A stretch of DNA of 64,000 bases from Wenzhouxiangella marina (GCF_001187785.1 NZ_CP012154.1:1606501-1670500); one strand, 5' to 3'; positions 54,616 through 64,000 are shown, numbered from the stretch's first letter. Translations and numbers: made by a program. The notes: generated from the letters alone by a model not told the origin.

Positions 54616-57600
54616 ATGAAAAACAGCACCCTGACCTTTCTTCTTTTTCTTCTCCTGAACTTCGCCTGGGCACCACTCGCCTTCGCTCAGGAGGAGGATG
54701 TCGAGCCCAGCGAGGTCGAACAGGAGGCGGACGATCCCCGGGAAGACTGGTCGGTCAACGAACCGCCGGGTGAGTGGCAGACGATCGCGATCGACACCGA
54801 GACCGTGACCTGGGCCGACGTCGACGTCAGCCCGGACGGCCAGACCCTGGTCTTCCACATGCTCGGTGACATCTACACCGTCGGCATCGAGGGCGGAGAG
54901 GCGAGGGCGCTGACCGAAGACATCGCCTGGAGCTTTCAGCCCCGCTTCAGCCCGAGCGGCGAGGAGATCGCCTTCATCTCCGACCGCGGCGGTGCCGAAA
55001 ACATCTGGATCATGAAGGCCGACGGCAGCGACCCGGTCCAGGTCACCAGCGAGACCGAGCACCTGTTGCACAATCCGGCCTGGTCGCCGGACGGGCAGTA
55101 CATCGCCGCTCGCAAGGGCTACGTGTCGACCCGTTCGATTCCGGCCGGCTCGATCTGGATGTACCACCGCTCAGGGGGCAGTGGGGTCGAGCTGGTGGCT
55201 CGCACGCACGGGGATCAGTCGCAGAAGAACATCGCCGAGCCCTTCTTCTCGCCCGACGGCGAGTACGTGTACTTCAGCCAGGATGTCACGCCCGAGCGTG
55301 TCTGGGCCTACAATCGCGACGCCAACCAGGGCATCTTCGCCGTTCGTCGCCTGGAGCTGGCCAGCGGCGAGGTCGAGACGGTCACCGGCGGCCCGGGCGG
55401 TGCCATTCGTCCCGTGCTCTCGCCGGACGGCAAGCAGCTGGCCTTCGTTCGCCGCAACCCCACCGAGCTGAGTTCGCGGCTGATGGTTCGTGACCTGGAC
55501 TCGGGCATCGAACACACCCTTTTCGACCGACTCGAGCGCGACAAGCAGGAAACCTCGGGCGACATGGGCAACTACCCCGCCTTCGCCTGGCACCCGGACG
55601 GCGGGTCGATCGTCATCTGGGCCGGTGGTGGATTCCACCGCATCGGTACCGACGGCAGCCATCAGGAAATCCCGGTGCGGATTCGCACCCAGCGCGAGAT
55701 CCGTCCGGCCCTGCAGCGCAGCGTCGAGGTGTCTCCGGACGAATTCCCGATCCGCATGGCACGTTGGACCCAGTCGAGCCCGGACGGTCGGTGGGCCATC
55801 TACCAGGCCCTGGGCTACCTGTGGCTGCACGATCTGGAAGACGGCGGCCATCGTCGCCTGACCCGCCAGAACGAGCACTGGGAGTTCTACCCGCGCTTCT
55901 CGCCGGACTCGCGCTGGGTGGTCTACACGACCTTTGACGATCAGGATCTGGGAAGCGTTCGCATCGCGCCCGTCGGACGAGGACGCGGTCGGGTGCTGAG
56001 CAGCGAACCGGGCCACTACGTCGAGCCGAGCTTCTCGCCCGACGGCGAACACGTGGTGTATCGCAAGACGAGCGGAGGCTACCTGACCTCGCCGAACTGG
56101 TCCGAGCGAACGGGCCTCTATCGAGTGGCGCTCGACGGCGGTGAGCCGGTGTTCGTCACGGACAGCGGTTCGGACCCGCAGTTCTCTGCGGACGGGGAGC
56201 GGATCCTGTTCAGCCAGCGCCTGGATGGAACCCGGATGGCCCTGAATAGCGTCGATCTGAACGGCCAAGATGCGCGCGAGCACCTGGTCGGGGCCTGGAT
56301 CACCGAATACGAAGTTTCCAGCGACGGTCGCTGGGTCGCCTTCGCCGAGCATTACAAGGCCTATGTCGCCCCGTTCTTCGCGACCGGACAGGTGGTGAAT
56401 CTCAGCTCGGGCACGAAGGCCTTTCCGGTCCGCCAGGTTTCGGCCCGTGCCGGCGCGGATCTGCATTTCACCAATGACAACCATACCCTGGCCTGGTCCC
56501 ATGGCGCGACCCTCTATCGTCGTGACCTGAGCGACGCCTTCGCCTTCCTGGCCGACGCGCCGGAGGAACTGCCCGAGCCGGTCACCGAGGGCCTGGACCT
56601 GTCGATCATGGTCGAGAGCGACCGCCACGATGGGCGCATCGCCCTGAGCAACGGTCGCATCGTCACCATGCGCGATGCGCAGAATCAGCAGGAAGTGATC
56701 GAGAACGGGGTGGTACTTGTCGAAGGCCACCGCATCGTCGCCGTCGGTGCAATGGGTGACATCGAGATTCCCGATGGCTATCAGGTCTTCGATCTGGAAG
56801 GCAAGACCGTCGTGCCGGGCCTGTTCGACAGCCATGCCCACGGCGCGATGAGCAACCAGCAGCTCACGCCTCAGCAGAACTGGATGCAGATCGCCAACCT
56901 GGCCTTCGGTGTCACCGCCAGCCATGACCCGTCCAACGACAATGCCGCTATCTTCTCCATGGCCGAGCTCCAGCGGGCAGGGCAGGTGCTGGCGCCTCGT
57001 CTGTACTCCACCGGCAGGATCCTCTACGGCGCCCTGGCCGCCGGGGCCACGGCGCGCATCGACAGCTACGACGACGCCCTGTTTCACGTCCAGCGCCAGA
57101 AGGACCTCGGGGCGATCTCGGTGAAGAGCTACAACTACCTGCGCCGCGACCAGCGCCAGCAGGTGATCGAAGCCGGTCATGAGCTCGACATCATGGTCGT
57201 CCCCGAAGGCGGCATGCGCTTCGAGCAGAACATGAGCCAGATTGCCGACGGACACACGGGCATCGAGCACAGCCTGTCGGTGCATCGCATCTACGACGAT
57301 GTGCAGCAGTTCTGGGGGCAGACCGAGGTCGTCTGGTCGCCGACCTTCGGGGTGGCCTACGGTGGCATGATGGGTGAGGAGTACTGGTACGACAAGACCG
57401 AGGTCTGGAAGAACGAGCACCTGCTCAACTTCGTGCCTCGGTCCGTGGTCTACCCCCGCTCCATCCGTCGTCCGACGGCACCGGAAAACCTCTACAACCA
57501 CATCGCCGTGGCAGAGGCCACCCACCAGATGAACCAGCGCGGCATTCCGGTCGTCATCGGCGCCCATGGCCAGCTGGCTGGCCTGGCTGCTCACTGGGAA

Positions 57601-57960
57601 ATGTGGATGATGGTGCAGGGCGGCTTCAGCCCCTGGGAAGCGCTGCGCGGTGCCACCATCGACGGGGCCACCTATTTCGGCATGGAGGCCGATATCGGAT
57701 CCATCGAAGCCGGCAAACTGGCCGACATCGTCGTCATCGATGGTGACGTCCTGAACGACATCCGCCAGAGCGAGCGGGTCGTGTACACCATGCAGAACGG
57801 CCGCTTGTACGATTCTTCGACGATGAATCAGATCGCCCCGGAGCAGGTCGAGCTGGAACCCTTCTTCTTCGAAACCGAAGGCGGCGATGCCTGGAACCAG
57901 GAAACGATGCAGTACTTCCACGAGCTCGGACACGTTCTGGGCTGGTACTGCCGGGGCTGA
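54616..57960 (+). CDS. secreted amidohydrolase with N-terminal TolB-like propeller
   Basis: An 1114-residue exported protein with signal peptide TLTFLLFLLLNFAWAPLAFA. After an acidic linker there are many PD40/TolB-like blades (VSPDGQTLVFHMLG, FSPSGEEIAFISDRGGAENIWIMKADGS, LSPDGKQLAFVRRNP, FSPDSRWVVYTTFD, FSPDGEHVVYRKTS). From about residue 670 an amidohydrolase domain follows: LSNGRIVTMRDAQNQQEVIENGVVLVEG, the metal pair in FDSHAHGAMSN, and GATIDGATYFGMEADIGSIEAGKLADIVVIDGDVLNDIR. The start at 54616 is given by the signal peptide. Proteins of this architecture are periplasmic; the substrate may be a peptide or cyclic amide. Confidence 0.9.
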   Translation: MKNSTLTFLLFLLLNFAWAPLAFAQEEDVEPSEVEQEADDPREDWSVNEPPGEWQTIAIDTETVTWADVDVSPDGQTLVFHMLGDIYTVGIEGGEARALTEDIAWSFQPRFSPSGEEIAFISDRGGAENIWIMKADGSDPVQVTSETEHLLHNPAWSPDGQYIAARKGYVSTRSIPAGSIWMYHRSGGSGVELVARTHGDQSQKNIAEPFFSPDGEYVYFSQDVTPERVWAYNRDANQGIFAVRRLELASGEVETVTGGPGGAIRPVLSPDGKQLAFVRRNPTELSSRLMVRDLDSGIEHTLFDRLERDKQETSGDMGNYPAFAWHPDGGSIVIWAGGGFHRIGTDGSHQEIPVRIRTQREIRPALQRSVEVSPDEFPIRMARWTQSSPDGRWAIYQALGYLWLHDLEDGGHRRLTRQNEHWEFYPRFSPDSRWVVYTTFDDQDLGSVRIAPVGRGRGRVLSSEPGHYVEPSFSPDGEHVVYRKTSGGYLTSPNWSERTGLYRVALDGGEPVFVTDSGSDPQFSADGERILFSQRLDGTRMALNSVDLNGQDAREHLVGAWITEYEVSSDGRWVAFAEHYKAYVAPFFATGQVVNLSSGTKAFPVRQVSARAGADLHFTNDNHTLAWSHGATLYRRDLSDAFAFLADAPEELPEPVTEGLDLSIMVESDRHDGRIALSNGRIVTMRDAQNQQEVIENGVVLVEGHRIVAVGAMGDIEIPDGYQVFDLEGKTVVPGLFDSHAHGAMSNQQLTPQQNWMQIANLAFGVTASHDPSNDNAAIFSMAELQRAGQVLAPRLYSTGRILYGALAAGATARIDSYDDALFHVQRQKDLGAISVKSYNYLRRDQRQQVIEAGHELDIMVVPEGGMRFEQNMSQIADGHTGIEHSLSVHRIYDDVQQFWGQTEVVWSPTFGVAYGGMMGEEYWYDKTEVWKNEHLLNFVPRSVVYPRSIRRPTAPENLYNHIAVAEATHQMNQRGIPVVIGAHGQLAGLAAHWEMWMMVQGGFSPWEALRGATIDGATYFGMEADIGSIEAGKLADIVVIDGDVLNDIRQSERVVYTMQNGRLYDSSTMNQIAPEQVELEPFFFETEGGDAWNQETMQYFHELGHVLGWYCRG

Positions 57961-58143
57961 TGCCTGGTATCGCCGAAAATTGCGTGCAATCGCAACAGGA
58001 AGTCCTAAACATAGAGCGTCGGCCCGGGTGAATCCGGGCCGATGCTTGGTGAAGCTCCATGAAGGACCTTCGCCCCGGACCCTTTGCTTGCGAGCGTCCA
58101 GGCAAGGACCGACACCGAAAACGATGCTGGAGGCAGCGCAGGC

Positions 58144-58371
58144 ATGACTAGTCACGACGACCCGGAGCACGCTGATCGCATGGCCCAGCTGGAATCCAAG
58201 CTGGCCTTTCTCGAACACACCGTCGACGTGCTGGCCGGCGAGTTGGAAAGCCAGCAGAACGAAGCCCGGATCCTGCACCGGAAACTGGATGCCCTGCATC
58301 GCCAGCTGGAGAGCCTGCAGGACGAAACGGGCATCGAGGGTCAGGCCGACGAACGTCCGCCGCATTATTGA
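58144..58371 (+). CDS. slyX: SlyX family protein
   Basis: A 75-residue coiled-coil protein with heptad-like pattern (MAQLESKLAFLEHTVDVLAGELESQQNEARILHRKLDALHRQLESL) and the typical PPHY C-terminus of SlyX. The function is not known. The start at 58144 gives the normal SlyX length; an upstream in-frame start adds unrelated residues. A GC hairpin (58019-58042) lies in the 183-bp gap before it. Confidence 0.88.
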   Translation: MTSHDDPEHADRMAQLESKLAFLEHTVDVLAGELESQQNEARILHRKLDALHRQLESLQDETGIEGQADERPPHY

Positions 58372-58552
58372 TTCCAGGCGGCTCCGGGGCAGGTTCGAGC
58401 GCGTTCCGGGTACGTTTCCGGCAGCTCGCGCACTGCGGCCCTTTCGCGGCGATTTCGAACGATTGGAGCCTGACCGCCCGTATCGGCACCTGCAGAGCTT
58501 GCTCTGACAAAGTTCCGCCACCGATTCTGTTCAGTCATGTCAGACTATCCGC

Positions 58553-59434
58553 ATGCCGAAGCAAACCGTTCTGACCATCGGCGGCGTCCCCGAGCACTTC
58601 AATCTTCCCTGGCATCTGGCCATCGAAGAGGGTCGTTTTGCGGACGTCGGCATCGACCTGCGCTGGATCGACTGCCCCGGCGGTACGGGCGACATTGCCC
58701 GAGGCCTGGCCGAAGGTCGGCTGGATCTGGCGCTCCCCTTGAGCGAGGGTGCCATCGCGGCGATCGCCCGCGGTGTACCGATGCGCATTCTCCAGTGGTA
58801 TGTCCGCTCACCGCTGATCTGGGGCATCCACGTTCCCGCGGGAAGTGAATTCCAGTCCGTCGACGCACTTCGCGGCCGGCGCTTCGCGATCAGCCGCTAC
58901 GGATCCGGTTCGCATCTGATGGCCTTCGTCGCCGCCCGGCAGCGTGGCTGGAACCCGGACGAAGACCTCTGCTTTGTCGAGGTGGGGGATCTGAAGGGGG
59001 CAATTGCTGCCTTCGAGAACCGGGAGGCGGATGGTTTTCTGTGGGAGCGCTTCACGACCCAGCCCTACGTCGATCAAGGCCTGATGCGGCGCGTGGGCGA
59101 ATGCCCGACCCCCTGGCCGGCCTTCGCCCTGGCGGTAAGCGAGCGCCTGGCTGAGGAATCGCCCGACCTGCTTGCCGCCGTCGGCGCGGTCATCAACGAG
59201 ATCTGCAGCGAGATGGAGGAGCGACCCGACATCGTCGCCATCGTCGCTTCTCGCTACGGACTTGCGCGGCAGCAGGCAGGCGAGTGGTTCGGGCTGACCG
59301 AATGGGCCAGCGACGCAACGCTCAGCCGCTCGGCGCTGCGGCAGATCATCGGTACGCTCGACGATCTGGGTCTGCTCGAGCGACCCGTGACGCCCGAGCG
59401 CTGCTGTGTGTCCGGCTGCCGTTTCAGCGACTGA
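58553..59434 (+). CDS. NMT1/SBP-like protein without signal peptide
   Basis: A 293-residue protein with the periplasmic-binding fold of NMT1/THI5-type ABC substrate-binding proteins: HFNLPWHLAIEEGRFADVGIDLRWIDCPGGTGDIARGLAEGRLDLALPLSEGAIAAIARG, GRRFAISRYGSGSHLMAFV, and EVGDLKGAIAAFENREADGFLWERF. There is no signal peptide or lipobox and no permease or ATPase gene nearby, so it is probably a cytoplasmic ligand-binding or THI5-like biosynthetic protein. The C-terminus CCVSGC could bind a metal. The ligand is unknown. Confidence 0.75.
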   Translation: MPKQTVLTIGGVPEHFNLPWHLAIEEGRFADVGIDLRWIDCPGGTGDIARGLAEGRLDLALPLSEGAIAAIARGVPMRILQWYVRSPLIWGIHVPAGSEFQSVDALRGRRFAISRYGSGSHLMAFVAARQRGWNPDEDLCFVEVGDLKGAIAAFENREADGFLWERFTTQPYVDQGLMRRVGECPTPWPAFALAVSERLAEESPDLLAAVGAVINEICSEMEERPDIVAIVASRYGLARQQAGEWFGLTEWASDATLSRSALRQIIGTLDDLGLLERPVTPERCCVSGCRFSD

Positions 59435-59499
59435 TCCAATGCCGTCCCGGGACCGTGATGTCGAGCCTTCGCATCGGAGCAGCGTTGGCCGATGGTTGC

Positions 59500-60915
59500 T
59501 CAGTCCCGTCGTTCGACCCGATCCCTTCCGCGCCGCTTGGCCGTGAGCAGGGCCGCATCGGCACGTTCGAACCAGCGCTGGAAGTCGTCGTCGGGTCGGG
59601 CTTCGCTGAGTCCGATGCTGACCGTCATGCCCACGTCCGGCACGGCCTTGCAGTTGCGCACCTGCTCGCGCAGCACCTCGAGGCGCGCGAGCGCCGCTTC
59701 CGGGCTGGTGTCGGGGAAGAGGATCACGAACTCGTCGCCGCCGTAGCGCGAGACGATATCGGTGCCGCGGGTGTGTCGCTGCATGATCGATGCGAGCGCG
59801 ACCAGTGCCTGGTCTCCACGAGCGTGTCCGCAGCGATCGTTGATCCGCTTGAAGCGGTCGAGGTCGATCACGGCCATGCAGCTCCTGCTCCCCCGTCGGG
59901 TCCGTGCCAACTCTCGATTCGCCTCCAGCAACAGCAGATCGCGCGAGGCCGCCCCCGTGAGCCGGTCGAACATCAGCTGTTCGCGCAGCTTCTCGTTGTC
60001 GGAGGCCAGCAGTGGGATGGCCAGGCCGAAGTAGGCCGTGGTCGCGACGATCGCAATCGCGAACTGGTAGACGAAGACGAAGTCGGCCAGGCTCAGGACG
60101 GCCAGTAGAACGACGATCAGGAAACTGATCGTGCCCAGGCTCGCGGCGGTCCGCAATGGCGATTCCGAATGGGTCAGCCACATCTGGGGAATGAGCAGGA
60201 AGAAGATGAGGAAGGCGCTTTCCTTCGTTCCGAGCATGGCGGCGGCGGCCATCGCGGCGCCCGTCACCAGACAGGCGACCAGCAACTTGACGGCGAAGCT
60301 GCCCGTGAGACCGTCCTGCCGCACGGTGTCCAGAGGCTCGATCCAGAATGCCGGCTGCCGCACCAACTTGATCAGCAGAGCGCCGAACAGGGGTCCGAGC
60401 ACGACCAGCGCCACGAAGTCGCCAATCCAGAAGGCGAGCCAGGTGTCGACCACCGCATCGGCAGAGAGCAGTCCGAAGAGCACCAGGCTGGTGATCACGC
60501 CGATCGTGGTGGCCATCGAGCTCGCAGTGGCGATGCCCAGAAAGGCGATCACGATTCGTGGCAGGCTGTGGTGTTGCCGGCTGGCGATGCGACGCAGGGC
60601 TGCGGCGCCGATCCCGTAGCAGCCGATATGGGCAATGGCGTTGGCGATTCCGCCGCCGACGATGTCCGTCCAGTCGACGTTGACCTCGTAGAGCCAGACC
60701 GACCACAGCGTCGCGATGAAATTGGCGACGAACAGCCAGGGCAGGGCACGCAGTCCGATCACCAGGAGGGCGGCAAAGGTAAGGGCAGCTGGCGGGTACC
60801 AGACACTGGCGTGCGCGGTGTATTCCGCCAGATGGCCGACGCCCCACACCGCCAGCCATGCGCCGCAGAGCACGAGGCCCTGAAGAGCCCGATCGATCCT
60901 GGTCCGGTCGTTCAT
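59500..60915 (-). CDS. MASE1-type membrane GGDEF diguanylate cyclase
   Basis: A 471-residue protein with eight or so transmembrane segments in the first 310 residues (VWYPPAALTFAALLVIGLRALPWLFVANFIATLW is typical of MASE1). It is followed by a GGDEF domain: RLTGAASRDLLLLEANRELAR, RYGGDEFVILFPDTSPE near residue 392, and VSIGLSEARPDDDFQRWFERADAALLTAKRRGRDRV. The intact GGDEF motif predicts c-di-GMP synthesis; an RxxD inhibitory site is not evident. The start at 60915 was chosen; a longer frame overlaps rimO. Confidence 0.87.
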   Translation of the reverse strand: MNDRTRIDRALQGLVLCGAWLAVWGVGHLAEYTAHASVWYPPAALTFAALLVIGLRALPWLFVANFIATLWSVWLYEVNVDWTDIVGGGIANAIAHIGCYGIGAAALRRIASRQHHSLPRIVIAFLGIATASSMATTIGVITSLVLFGLLSADAVVDTWLAFWIGDFVALVVLGPLFGALLIKLVRQPAFWIEPLDTVRQDGLTGSFAVKLLVACLVTGAAMAAAAMLGTKESAFLIFFLLIPQMWLTHSESPLRTAASLGTISFLIVVLLAVLSLADFVFVYQFAIAIVATTAYFGLAIPLLASDNEKLREQLMFDRLTGAASRDLLLLEANRELARTRRGSRSCMAVIDLDRFKRINDRCGHARGDQALVALASIMQRHTRGTDIVSRYGGDEFVILFPDTSPEAALARLEVLREQVRNCKAVPDVGMTVSIGLSEARPDDDFQRWFERADAALLTAKRRGRDRVERRD

Positions 60916-61060
60916 GGGTGATCGAAGCCTGGCCCCACGCCACCTGCGGAAAGTACCATCATAGCGACACCGCGTCCTCTGGAATGGCCGTCCTGAAGCT
61001 TCATCGAGCCTCAGGCGGACCTTCGTCCCTGCGCAGATCGCCGCTGCCCGGCTCGATGCA

Positions 61061-62410
61061 TCAGGCGAGGGGCGCTTCCGGGTCGTCGATTCGACGTGCG
61101 AACAGGTCGTGCGCGTCCGAGCCTGTGATCTCGACGTCGATGAAGTCGCCGGGCTCGACCGGCCCCGGATTCTCGACGATGACCTGGCCATCGATTTCCG
61201 GCGCATCGCCGTAGCTGCGGGCGATGGCCACGTCCCCTTCGAGCTTGTCGATGACGACGGGCTCGGAGCCGCCGACGCGTCGTTCCAGGCGGCGGGCGCT
61301 GATTTCCGATTGGACTTCCATGAACCGCTGCCAACGCTCGTGCTTGACTTCGTCCGGCACGGGGTCGGCCAGTTCGTTGGCGCGAGCGCCTTCGACGGGG
61401 GAGTACTCGAAGGCACCGACACGATCGAGTTCGGCGGCCCGGAGCCAGTCGAGCAACTCCTCGAATTCCTCCTCGGTTTCGCCGGGGAAGCCGACGATGA
61501 AGGTGGAGCGGATGATCAGCTGCGGGCATTCCTGGCGCCAGGCCTGCACGCGCTGGAGCGTGTTCTCGGACGCCGCCGGGCGGCGCATGGCCTTCAGTAC
61601 CCGCGCACTGCCGTGCTGGAAGGGGATGTCCAGGTAGGGCAGGATCAGCCCTTCGTTCATCAGGCCGATCAGGCTGTCCACATGCGGGTAGGGGTAGACG
61701 TAGTGCAGTCGGACCCAGGCATCGAGCTCACCCAGGGCGCGGGCAAGGTCGTGGATTCGCGTCTCGTACTCGCGCTCCTGCCAGTAGTCGGTCTGGTACT
61801 TCAGATCGACCCCGTAGGCGCTGGTGTCCTGGGAGATGACCAGCAGTTCGCCGACGCCACGCTCGACCAGGGCTTCGGCCTCCCGCATCACCATGCCGAG
61901 GGGACGCGAACGCAACTTGCCGCGCATGTCCGGGATGATGCAGAAGCTGCACTTGTGGTTGCAACCCTCTGAAATCTTGAGATAAGCGTAGTGTTGTGGC
62001 GTGAGTTTCAGGCCGCCTGGCGGCACCAGGTCGATGCGAGGGTCGTGCGGGCGAGGCAGGTGCTCGTGCACGGACGACATCACGGCGTCGGCCTGGTGCG
62101 GACCGCTGACGCCCAGCACCTTGGGGTGGATCTTCAGGATCTCTTCGGGCTTGGCGCCCATGCAGCCGGTCACCAGCACCTTGCCGTTCGCGCTCAGGGC
62201 TTCACCGATCGTCTCCAGCGACTCGGCCTTGGCCGAATCGATGAAGCCGCAGGTGTTGACGACCACCAGATCGGCATCTTCGTAACTGGGAACCAATCGA
62301 TAGCCCTCGGACTTCAGCCGCGAGACGATCTGTTCCGAATCCACCAGGGCTTTGGGGCAGCCCAGGGACACCAGGCCAACGGTCGGGTTCTGATTGGGGC
62401 GATTGCTCAT
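61061..62410 (-). CDS. rimO: ribosomal protein S12 methylthiotransferase RimO
   Basis: A 449-residue radical SAM enzyme that adds a methylthio group to Asp89 of ribosomal protein S12. The N-terminal UPF0004 domain has cysteines in [24 protein letters not shown] and [10 protein letters not shown] for one Fe-S cluster. The radical SAM motif is [11 protein letters not shown], followed by [16 protein letters not shown], a [17 protein letters not shown] loop, and a C-terminal TRAM domain ending [18 protein letters not shown]. Full length. Confidence 0.95.
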   Translation of the reverse strand: MSNRPNQNPTVGLVSLGCPKALVDSEQIVSRLKSEGYRLVPSYEDADLVVVNTCGFIDSAKAESLETIGEALSANGKVLVTGCMGAKPEEILKIHPKVLGVSGPHQADAVMSSVHEHLPRPHDPRIDLVPPGGLKLTPQHYAYLKISEGCNHKCSFCIIPDMRGKLRSRPLGMVMREAEALVERGVGELLVISQDTSAYGVDLKYQTDYWQEREYETRIHDLARALGELDAWVRLHYVYPYPHVDSLIGLMNEGLILPYLDIPFQHGSARVLKAMRRPAASENTLQRVQAWRQECPQLIIRSTFIVGFPGETEEEFEELLDWLRAAELDRVGAFEYSPVEGARANELADPVPDEVKHERWQRFMEVQSEISARRLERRVGGSEPVVIDKLEGDVAIARSYGDAPEIDGQVIVENPGPVEPGDFIDVEITGSDAHDLFARRIDDPEAPLA

Positions 62411-62495
62411 GCGCGCATTCTACCTCGCAAGACCCCTGCTCCACGGGCTTTGACTCGTCCTGAAGCTGGAAATCCTTCTCGGACGCGTGCCGATT

Positions 62496-63263
62496 TCATT
62501 CGCGGCAACGGCGGACCACTTCGGCCAGCCTGTCGAAGCCCTCGATCAGGCGAGGTCCGGGACGGCCCAGCCAGGCTTCGCTGATCGGGAGCACCCGCCC
62601 GTTTCGGACCGCCGGGAGTTCCGACCAGCCCTCCCGCCGGGTGACGATGTGCGGCCGATACTTGTCTTCGGCTACGCCGCACCAGCTCATCACGATGGCT
62701 TCGGGCTGCGCCGAGCAGGCCTGCTCGGTGCTGATTTCCAGACTCTCGCGATCAACGTCGGCAAAGGGATTGACTCCACCGACCCGTTCGAGCATCTCGT
62801 TCGTCCAGGATCTGCGGCCGGGAACGATCACCGGCTTGGGCCACCATTCGATCAGGATCGGGACGGGCGCATGCGCTGGAGGGGGAAGGTCCAGGCGCTG
62901 CTCGAAGGCCTCGATCAGATGCCGAGCCGCAGTGGCCGCATCCAGCGCCAGGCCGATGCGGCGGATGTCCTCGATCACATCGGTCAGGCCCTGCGGCTGG
63001 GTGAGGAGGAGAGGGAGCCCGGCCGATTGCAATCGTTCCAGGCAGCGCTCGTGACCGGGCACGGTCAGCGAGGTGATGACCAGGTCGGGCTTCAGCGCCT
63101 GCACGCGTTCGACGTCGATGTCCAGGTCCGGACCGATCCGGGGCAGCGTCGAGACGATCTCGGGAGGGAAATCCGAATGATCGTCGACGCCCACCAGCCA
63201 GTCGGCCCGTCCCAGGGCGCAGACGATCTCGGTGTTCGAACAGGTGTGGGAGACGATGCGCAT
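62496..63263 (-). CDS. cobalamin/siderophore-binding-like protein (PBP2 fold) without signal peptide
   Basis: A 255-residue protein with the class III periplasmic-binding fold of BtuF: RIVSHTCSNTEIVCALGRADWLVGVDDHSDFPPEIVSTLPRIGPDLDIDVERVQALKPDLVITS, and ILIEWWPKPVIVPGRRSWTNEMLERVGGVNPFADVDRESLEIS. It has no signal peptide or lipobox; the protein begins inside the fold. It is followed by rimO and preceded by an MFS transporter gene with 3 bp between, so it is probably cytoplasmic and linked to the transporter. The ligand could be corrinoid or another metal complex. Confidence 0.78.
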   Translation of the reverse strand: MRIVSHTCSNTEIVCALGRADWLVGVDDHSDFPPEIVSTLPRIGPDLDIDVERVQALKPDLVITSLTVPGHERCLERLQSAGLPLLLTQPQGLTDVIEDIRRIGLALDAATAARHLIEAFEQRLDLPPPAHAPVPILIEWWPKPVIVPGRRSWTNEMLERVGGVNPFADVDRESLEISTEQACSAQPEAIVMSWCGVAEDKYRPHIVTRREGWSELPAVRNGRVLPISEAWLGRPGPRLIEGFDRLAEVVRRCRE

Positions 63264-63266
63264 GGG

Positions 63267-64000
63267 CTACCTCAGACTGGCCGCGCGGCGTCCGCGGTCC
63301 TCGTTGACTCGAATTCCGATGAGGATGGCCAGGGCAAACAGCAGCAGGCAGAAGACGATCGCCGTGCCGAGCCCGAAGGCAGCCTGCAGCAGGCCGAGGC
63401 CGAGGATGCCGAAGATCGCGGCCAGCTTCGAGGCCGTGCCCCAGAAGCCGAAGAACTCGGCCGAGCGGCCGTTGGGTGTCAGCAGGCCGACCAGTGCGCG
63501 GCCAGCCGATTGGGAGGAGCCCAGGCTCAGGCCCGCCAGCACGCCCGCGCCGAGAAAGACCTGTTCGGCCGACCAATGCACGCCGAACAGGGACCGGCTC
63601 AGTTCGGCAATGGCGGGCGTCTGCCAGATCGCGAGAATCGCCAGCAGCCAGAGCCAGAGGGTGATCAGGTAGGTGCGACGTGCGCCGATCATGGACTGCA
63701 GGACACCGAAACCCAGCGCGCCGATGGCGGCGGTGATCTGTACCAGTACGAACATCAGCACGCGGGTGGACTCGGACCAGCCGATGACCTGGGCGCCGAA
63801 GATGAAGGCGAAGCTGACCACGATGTAGACGCCAGCCATAAGGAAGAAGATCGAGCCCATCAGCCAGGCCAGATCGTGGAAACGTCCCAGCTGTCGAAAC
63901 GTGCCCTGCATCCGCTTCACGGCCAGGCGAAGATAGCTGGCACCGTCGGGCAAGGGGCGTCGGCGACCACGCTCGCGCAGCCAGAGAAAGGTCGGAAGGG
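63267..64000 (-). CDS. MFS transporter, UMF1/Atg22-like (partial)
   Basis: The C-terminal 244 residues of a larger membrane protein whose start lies beyond the window. At least six hydrophobic segments are visible (AWLMGSIFFLMAGVYIVVSFAFIF, VLMFVLVQITAAIGALGFGVLQSMIGARRTYLITL, LAGLSLGSSQSAGRALVGLLTPNGRSAEFFGFWGTASKLAAIFG). The last matches the UMF1/Atg22-type family. The substrate is unknown. The BtuF-like gene follows with 3 bp between, suggesting a joint role in uptake or export. Confidence 0.82.
   Translation of the reverse strand, partial: LPTFLWLRERGRRRPLPDGASYLRLAVKRMQGTFRQLGRFHDLAWLMGSIFFLMAGVYIVVSFAFIFGAQVIGWSESTRVLMFVLVQITAAIGALGFGVLQSMIGARRTYLITLWLWLLAILAIWQTPAIAELSRSLFGVHWSAEQVFLGAGVLAGLSLGSSQSAGRALVGLLTPNGRSAEFFGFWGTASKLAAIFGILGLGLLQAAFGLGTAIVFCLLLFALAILIGIRVNEDRGRRAASLR

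Noticed and set aside
54616-57960. Two separate genes (TolB-like and amidohydrolase)
   Set aside because: The frame is continuous with no internal start or ribosome site at the domain border, and this fusion is a known architecture of the family.

Overview
The window is GC-rich chromosomal DNA, almost entirely coding, and reads as a free-living gammaproteobacterium near the Xanthomonadales/Chromatiales boundary (Wenzhouxiangella-like). That placement is inferred from gene content: a NfuA tail, a large NAD-dependent glutamate dehydrogenase, nagZ next to an S-methyl-5'-thioinosine phosphorylase, the block pncC-thpR-recA-recX-alaS, and a small RNA resembling Xanthomonas sX13. No prophage, insertion sequence or CRISPR array was seen.

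Layout. 1-4.5 kb: end of nfuA, two overlapping mono-haem cytochromes, glutaryl-CoA dehydrogenase and a fused alpha/beta E1 2-oxoacid dehydrogenase. 4.5-10.6 kb (minus strand): CSS-EAL phosphodiesterase, flavin monooxygenase, K+ channel, and the threonine catabolic pair kbl and tdh. 10.6-10.9 kb: a 270-bp palindromic element. 10.9-16.4 kb: sirtuin, acetolactate synthase, DUF3592 protein, pspF, radA. 16.5-22 kb: YdbL lipoprotein, then the tightly overlapping rlmD-nagZ-mscS-HGPRT-MTIP operon, which links peptidoglycan recycling, osmotic protection and purine salvage. 22-26.4 kb: an unrecognised protein with a receiver-like fold, a methyltransferase, a TerB/DUF697 protein and an AbgT transporter. 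26.4-34.6 kb: mutS divergent from pncC-thpR-recA-recX-alaS. 34.6-36.5 kb and 44.0-44.6 kb: tRNA loci with broken duplicate copies. 36.5-43.2 kb: methyltransferase, guaB-guaA-tadA, an M3 peptidase lipoprotein. 43.2-53 kb: YedK, acyl-CoA dehydrogenase, NAD-glutamate dehydrogenase, nadK, 5'-nucleotidase. 53-64 kb: secreted delta-60 repeat protein, giant TolB-propeller amidohydrolase, slyX, two signal-less substrate-binding-like proteins, a MASE1-like GGDEF cyclase, rimO and part of an MFS transporter.

The most unusual content is in the RNA regions. (1) Three class II tRNA genes, Ser-CGA, Ser-GCT and Leu-CAG, are each accompanied by broken duplicates. The copies are cut at T-loop or D-arm positions and joined to strings of tiny triloop palindromes; an almost identical 38-nt string sits at the same T-loop site in two different tRNA-Ser loci. 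One copy series is two nearly perfect 264-bp tandem units lying between a plausible promoter and the intact tRNA. (2) A complete small RNA gene (promoter, two stem-loops with C6 loops, intrinsic terminator) lies at 44661-44811 on the minus strand. (3) A 270-bp intergenic element has 35-bp terminal inverted repeats bounded by CTAG and two internal hairpins.
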